Origin: Narthecium ossifragum
Taxonomy: Eukaryota; Streptophyta; Magnoliopsida; Dioscoreales; Nartheciaceae
NCBI GenBank assembly: GCA_963920575.1
Contig: OY986972.1
Location: 14,520,010-14,584,009, forward strand
Length of the DNA stretch: 64,000 bases
Reading direction: 5' to 3'
The notes under the pieces are model-generated. The model saw nothing but the letters and a program-made list of their open reading frames with translations. It was not told the DNA's origin and searched no databases. Both the position numbers and the translations under genes were made by a program. This document shows positions 59,711 to 64,000 of the stretch, one piece after another (within the stretch, counting starts at the first letter, position 1; every line of letters starts with the position of its first letter).

Positions 59711-60257
59711 TGGCGTAGGGTGAGCGTGAAAGCCTCTCGTCAGGAGAGACAACTGTCCTCTCTATGAGAGAGAAAACCAGAATCCTCAAGAGGAGAAAAG
59801 TACTCAAAATTTTATTAATCCAAAAAAACTATCGAACTACAAACCCTAAAACTCCTTTTATAAGGAGAAGCCCACTTACAGACGGACTCAGACAACTAAT
59901 CCTCAATCAAACCACTAATCAAACTAATACCGAAACTGCCAAATATGGAAGGCCCTAATTAAGGAACAACTGCCAAAAAAGGAAAGTTTTTACTAAAAAG
60001 TCAATTTTCGGGCATCATCCTAAGGGATTTGGGGTCGAGACGCCTTGGGTCATGGTGCATCTATTTATCCCTGATGATTCTTATAGGGCTCGGTGAGCCG
60101 GTCGTTTGGACACCTCATACGCCCCAATCCGCCACCGTGATCAAAAGTTATGACCATCCGACGGTCACGGTCGTCTGGAGACCTGATTCGAACTGACAGA
60201 AACTGGATGCGTCTCGACCGCCTTGGGAGCGCCGATTCATCTTCTTGTCCTGCATCA
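59711..60257 (-). mobile_element. Element C 5' LTR
   Basis: 547 bp partner of 50809-51354 with substitutions throughout and no large indel. Confidence 0.8.
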
Positions 60258-60406
60258 AATTACGCCCACTCCACTCCACCCCAGATGTTTGAATGGGATG
60301 AAGACCAGCCCCACTCAACCAAAATGACTTTGCCACAAGTTTTGCAGAAGTCATTTTGGTTGAGTGCTCCGCTCAACCAAAATCCACTCGATCGCAACCA
60401 AATAAG

Positions 60407-60704
60407 CACATGAAAGGACCTGGGATGTTGAATGCATGCATGTTACGTCCAAGGGTTTAGAACAATTTGAATATCATTACTATTTTTTTTGTTGTTTTTA
60501 ACAATTTAGATGCATTTTTCTTATTGCTCACATACTAGAGCCATTTTTTACTTAAAATTGACTAAATATGTCAACTCAGCAAACGGGTGAGCAAAAGTGT
60601 AAATCAAGTTAACACCAGTGCGTAAAAGACGTCAACCCATTTGCAGTCAGCATAAGCGAGGGCATGTTATTAATACCCCATGTGCTCTACATGGTTGGAC
60701 CTGG
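60407..60704. other. Intergenic AT-rich spacer
   Basis: No gene or repeat recognised, apart from the last 10 bp (TTGGACCTGG) which are the left duplication of the next element. Confidence 0.4.
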
Positions 60705-61134
60705 GAATTTTTTGCCATTTGATACCCCCATAGTTCCTTTTTAGCAATATGATACCCCTTCCATGTTTCTTTGCAATCTCAGACCCCTTTCCCAGTAAAA
60801 TTCTCGTTATACCTTCACATTTTCCCATCCGAACATACATGCATGTCATGCCACATGACGTGGCATGGTACGGATAATCTATCTGTTGCTTCGAAGCCAA
60901 GGATTGCACTAAATCCCCTCCACGTGGCAAGTAGCGACTCGCCATGGCGTACGGCAGTGTCAGCCCGTGAGAAGACTGTCGCGCGCTCGCATTAAATGCG
61001 TCGTTAACTACACGTAGAAATTCGCGCGCGTAGTTAAGAAACACGCATAAAACACTAACATCATACGCATATATCATTTTCTACACGTGGTTATCACTAT
61101 ACGCGCATAAAAAGTATGCTAATGTCGCACGAAA

Positions 61135-61385
61135 AGTGCACAATGCAAAAACCATGTATTACCTTACCATTATCAACTCCCGCAAAAACCATGCATTTCC
61201 TCGTGCATTCACCAGATTACGTGACAAGTGCACCATGCAAAAACCATGCATTGCTTCACCATCATCAGCTTCCGCAAAAACCATGCATTTCCTCGATGAA
61301 TTCACCATATTATGCGACAAGTGCACCATGCAAAAACCATGCATTGCTTCACCATCATCAACTCCCGTAAAAACCATGCATAAAC
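61135..61385 (+). repeat. Minisatellite, ~92-bp unit, about 2.7 copies
   Basis: Units start GTGCACMATGCAAAAACCATG at 61135, 61229 and 61321 and contain CAAAAACCATGCATTT. CRISPR-like spacing is absent; it is a plain tandem repeat. Confidence 0.75.
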
Positions 61386-61493
61386 ACAAAGATGGGACCT
61401 TTCTGGGTCTCCTCCTCTCAATAAACACAAAGATGGGTGTCGGAGACGATGCAGTCTGGGCGGTGATCAATCAAGGAGGCGTCAGATGGGGGT

Positions 61494-61640
61494 CTAGAGG
61501 AGGTTCATACCTTCGTATAACTTCTGAAGGCCGAAAGGGTCCGCGGCGGCGACGGCGGCGGAGGCAAAGTCTTCGTAACCCTCGGGGAGGCCGCAAGCTG
61601 GTGAGGAGAAACGAGGAGCATAGGGAGGCTTGTAGGGACA
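61494..61640 (-). pseudogene. Captured exon fragment, copy 1, in MULE-like element 3
   Basis: The minus-strand frame has FSSPACGLPEGYEDFASAAV and DPFGLQKLYEG, then AAGGTATGA which looks like an exon end with a splice donor. An inverted second copy is at 62480-62635. Family not recognised. Confidence 0.45.
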
Positions 61641-61785
61641 CGAACGCCATTTCCGTTGGTGGTGATGACAGTTGCTACGATAGACTGGTAGGTGGTGAAA
61701 GTGACTGTGGAGTATTCTTTTCATGCGTCATTAGCAAATGTTTTTATGCGTAATTTTTTGTTGTTTTTATGCGCTGTTATAGTGT

Positions 61786-62250
61786 TCTCCATCGTGAGCA
61801 GTTAAGGTGTTTTTATGCGTACTTTTTGTTATTTTTATACGCTTTTACGGAGTTTTTCATGCGTTGTTAAGGTGTTTTCTATCGTAAGCAGTTAAGGTAT
61901 TTTTAGGCATACTTATTGTTGTTTTTATGCGTTGTTAAGGTATTTTTTGTGCGTTGTTAAAGTGTTTTCCATCGTGAGCAGTTAAGGTGTTTTTATGCGT
62001 ATATTTTGTTTTTTTATGCATTGTTAAGGTATTTTCCATGCGCTTTTAAGGTGTTTTTCATCGTGAGTAGTTAAGGTGATTCTATGCGTACTTTTTGTTA
62101 TTTTATGCGTTGTTAAGGTGTTTTCCACTGTGAGCAGTTAAGGTATTTTTATGCATACTTTTTGTTGTTTTTATACACTGTTAAGGTGTTTTCATACGCT
62201 GTTAAGGTTTTTTCCATCGTGAGCAGTTAAGGTGTTTTTATGCGTACTTT
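61786..62250 (+). repeat. Minisatellite, ~87-bp unit, about 6 copies
   Basis: The CATCGTGAGCAGTTAAGG mark recurs at about 61793, 61880, 61970, 62056, 62125 and 62213, with GTTTTTATGCGTACTTTTTG and GCTGTTAAGGTGTT segments between. T-rich strand asymmetry over 500 bp. Confidence 0.75.
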
Positions 62251-62479
62251 TTGTTATTTTTATACGCTGTTAAGGTGTTGATCCAGACCTGACGAGTGTG
62301 AGAGCCACCGATAAAAGGGTGTGTGAGCCTGGTGTTGATCTAGACCTAGCGGAGGTACTTCCTAGCGATGCTCTGGGTGCAAATCTGGGGGAGAGACAAG
62401 TGGACACAGTCGGACGCACATGGGTGGAGGTGGTGACCTCTCCTCTTCTTCGGGAGGAAGAGATCCCTAAGCCCAACCT

Positions 62480-62635
62480 CTAGACCCTTGGGCTGCACTT
62501 CAACGACACTCTGCTGCTCCTCGTCCCATTCTCCTCACCCACCTACGGCCTCCCCGAGGGCTACAAAGACTTTGCCTTCGCCGCCGCCATAGACCCGTTC
62601 GGCCTTTAGTAGTTATACGAAGGTATCTCGTTGGT
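62480..62635 (+). pseudogene. Captured exon fragment, copy 2 (inverted relative to copy 1)
   Basis: The plus frame has LGLHFNDTLLLLVPFSSP and YGLPEGYKDFAFAAAIDPFGL followed by stops and GAAGGTATC at the same place as the donor in copy 1. More diverged than copy 1. Confidence 0.45.
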
Positions 62636-63000
62636 GTTGGCTTGAGGAGATAGGGAGAAAGAGGGGATAGGGAGGAAGAGATGGTGGTGGAAAAAACCCA
62701 TGCGATGGACGATTATGGCCAGAGAGCAGTCTATTGGTGGGAGAAAGAACTCAGGCGAGCACCATCGGCACTGAGACTGGCAACACTCCGCTCGTAGAAT
62801 GCAAACGCGTGTAGAAACCCACATAACCATGCATAGAAATAACTCGTATGATGACATGTATGATGCCATGGGAAAAGTGAGGGGTATTCATGTCTTTTCA
62901 TTGGTTGAGGGGTATGAAGTTGCAAATAAACAATGAAAGGGTATTAAAACACCAAAATCTATCTTCAGGGTATCATTAGGCAAAAAATTCTTGGTCCTGG

Positions 63001-63262
63001 AGATCCACAATGGTGCGGTTTGACTTTTACTTGTCATGCGGGTTTGGATGAAAGCGGATGCCGCATACTTACGACACAAGATGGGTGGGCTACAAGCGGC
63101 TTATGACTCGGTCTAATAGTAGATGTAGTGTGCAGGGGCATTGCTCCAAGTCTTGATAATAGACTCAATTAATAGAAAAGGAAAACATATCCCTACTACT
63201 AGCAAACAATACAAAGGTGGATCTTTATTACATATACTTAAGAAAGACATGACAAAACTTAG
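63001..63262. other. Spacer, nothing recognised
   Basis: No supported gene; the 60-residue minus frame at 63113-63295 has no recognisable feature. Confidence 0.35.
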
Positions 63263-64000
63263 GCTATGTTTGGTTAGGACATTTTCCATTTTCATTTTCT
63301 AGAAAACAGAAAGCATGCATGAAAACGTGTATGGTTTGCAGTTGTTGAAAACATTTTTCAGAAAATGAAAATGATATTTTCTAGAAAATATGAAAACGCC
63401 TTTTTAACGTTTTCACCCTTTTCAGAAATCGTTTTGCGAAAGGGAAAATGATATTACTCTTCCCCGATTGAAACGGCTTCTCTCCCCCAACGCTCGACTA
63501 TGCGAGGACCTCTCCCGTCATTTGGTGATCTTGTCGCCGCGGGAGCTCCTAGCCGCCAGATCGAAGGTGAGATCTCCCTCTCTTTCATTCTCCTAGCCAC
63601 CTCTCTCTCCCATCCTCTCTCCCTCCTTAGCCATCTCTCTGTCCCATCATCTCTCTCTCCCTCCTGCCGATCTCTTTCTCTTCTCTTACTACAAGCTAGG
63701 ATTGAAGGAAGTGGGCAAGACTTTAGGAGTAGCCGTTGGAAAGGGCCTGGAGCCAGTGGTTGGGCTTCCCTCTCTCCTATCTCTTCCGGCGATGGGCCCT
63801 TTTCTCTGTCTCGTTCTCTCCGATCTCATCTTTGTCGTCTCCCGCCGCCTCTGGCTTGCTTGAGTATGATCTCTCCCTCTCTGGATCATCTCCATCTTTC
63901 TCGATCTCTGTCTCTTCCCATCTATCGCTCGATCTATGTCTCTTTCCATCTCGATCATTGATGCTGATTTTTTTTTGGATTTTCTTTTATGACTATAATT
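63263..64000. mobile_element. Left part of a DNA transposon running off the window
   Basis: Begins TAGGCTATGTTTGGTTAGG, a common tip of plant hAT/PIF-type or MITE elements, followed by inverted AAAATGAAAA/TTTTCTAGAAAA blocks (63290-63430). From 63480 the DNA turns GC- and CT-rich with a plus frame from 63500 (MRGPLPSFGDLVAAGAPSRQ) reaching GAAGGTGAGAT, an exon-donor-like site at about 63565; this could be captured 5' gene sequence. The partner end is outside the window. Confidence 0.4.

Larger units (their letters stand above)
50809..60257 (-). mobile_element. Chromovirus-like gypsy element C, with two nested solo LTRs
   Basis: LTRs 50809-51354 (3') and 59711-60257 (5') are similar along their length. 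Primer site TGGTACCAGGGC (minus, 59696-59707), close to the initiator-Met type. Order gag, protease, RT, RNase H, integrase is as in gypsy. Insertions at 52320-55365 and 57054-58118 interrupt it; net length is about 5.3 kb. No clear 5-bp duplication. [10 protein letters not shown] in RT and a KYLVPYRG-type integrase tail support a chromovirus of the Reina/CRM side; the exact lineage is uncertain. Confidence 0.8.
50772..60406. mobile_element. Small hAT-like or MITE element split by element C
   Basis: Left tip AGGGCCTATTTGATTACGAT (50772-50791) resembles the inverted right tip GCTTATTTGGTTGCGAT (60390-60406). The right part (60258-60406) also contains an internal inverted repeat, ACTCAACCAAAATGACTT and AAGTCATTTTGGTTGAGT. 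Flanking ACATCATT and ACATGAAA may be decayed 8-bp duplications. Without element C it would be about 190 bp. Confidence 0.4.
60705..62990. mobile_element. MULE-like element 3 (2.3 kb)
   Basis: Terminal inverted repeats start GAATTTTTTGCC and continue with TGATACCCC blocks on both sides (60705-60790; 62880-62990). Duplications TTGGACCTGG (60695-60704) and TTGGTCCTGG (62991-63000), 10 bp with one mismatch. Interior has two minisatellites and two inverted copies of a gene fragment; no transposase. Superfamily inferred from duplication length. Confidence 0.6.

Noticed and set aside
61135..61385. Regular repeats considered as a CRISPR-like array
   Set aside because: Units are adjacent tandem copies without unique spacers, in plant DNA.

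Overview
The window is plant nuclear DNA made almost entirely of nested transposable elements. Plant hallmarks are Ty3/gypsy polyproteins of the Athila type (FMDDF reverse transcriptase, primer sites complementary to a tRNA-Asp 3' end), chromovirus-type gypsy remains, LTR fragments of a Ty1/copia type, several families of solo LTRs longer than 2 kb, and Mutator-like (MULE) transposons with 9-bp target duplications and GC-rich captured gene pieces. The species cannot be named from sequence alone; a flowering plant is most likely. Only one small open frame (49946-50224, minus) looks like a possible host gene.

Layout. 1-8350: 5' part of an Athila-like element A (minus: RT, protease, gag, primer site, 5' LTR), its LTR split by a 3.4-kb solo LTR (4955-8330). 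8404-10233: a copia-type 3' LTR and 3' interior. 10234-11814: a truncated copy of the long LTR family. 12143-43132: MULE1, about 7 kb net, with ~2.7-kb inverted arms. It holds (i) a solo LTR of family G (15079-18606), itself split by a solo LTR of the long family (15433-17713); (ii) a complete Athila-like element B (18687-35121, minus) that carries the complete non-autonomous element E (21112-27347, plus); (iii) a complete non-autonomous element G (36022-40014). 43157-48382: MULE2. 48392-50771: AT-rich DNA with a small solo LTR and the host-gene candidate. 50809-60257: chromovirus-like gypsy element C (minus), broken by a 3.0-kb solo LTR (52320-55365) and a copia-type solo LTR (57054-58118), sitting inside a small DNA transposon. 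60705-62990: a third MULE-like element with minisatellites and an inverted gene fragment. From 63263: the start of another DNA element running off the window.

Target-site duplications support most boundaries: CCCAC, GTACA/GTAGA (backed by paralogous empty sites), GAGAG, GCGAG, GTAAC, CATAT, AGTCT, CGAGG/TGAGG, AAGAT, and for the MULEs GGTGGAAGG/GGTAGAAGG, AGGAGATGA and TTGGACCTGG/TTGGTCCTGG.

Two things stand out. First, LTRs of otherwise unrelated families (Athila-like B, E, the long gypsy-type LTR family, the copia type) all carry dense arrays of GATCGATC/CGGTCGAT-type palindromic motifs just upstream of the predicted TATA box, which suggests a shared or convergent U3 control module. Second, 1,323 bp inside E are identical by eye to the interior of the solo LTR 7,216 bp upstream, although E's own two LTRs differ at about 30 sites. 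That points to very recent conversion or duplication, or to an assembly error.
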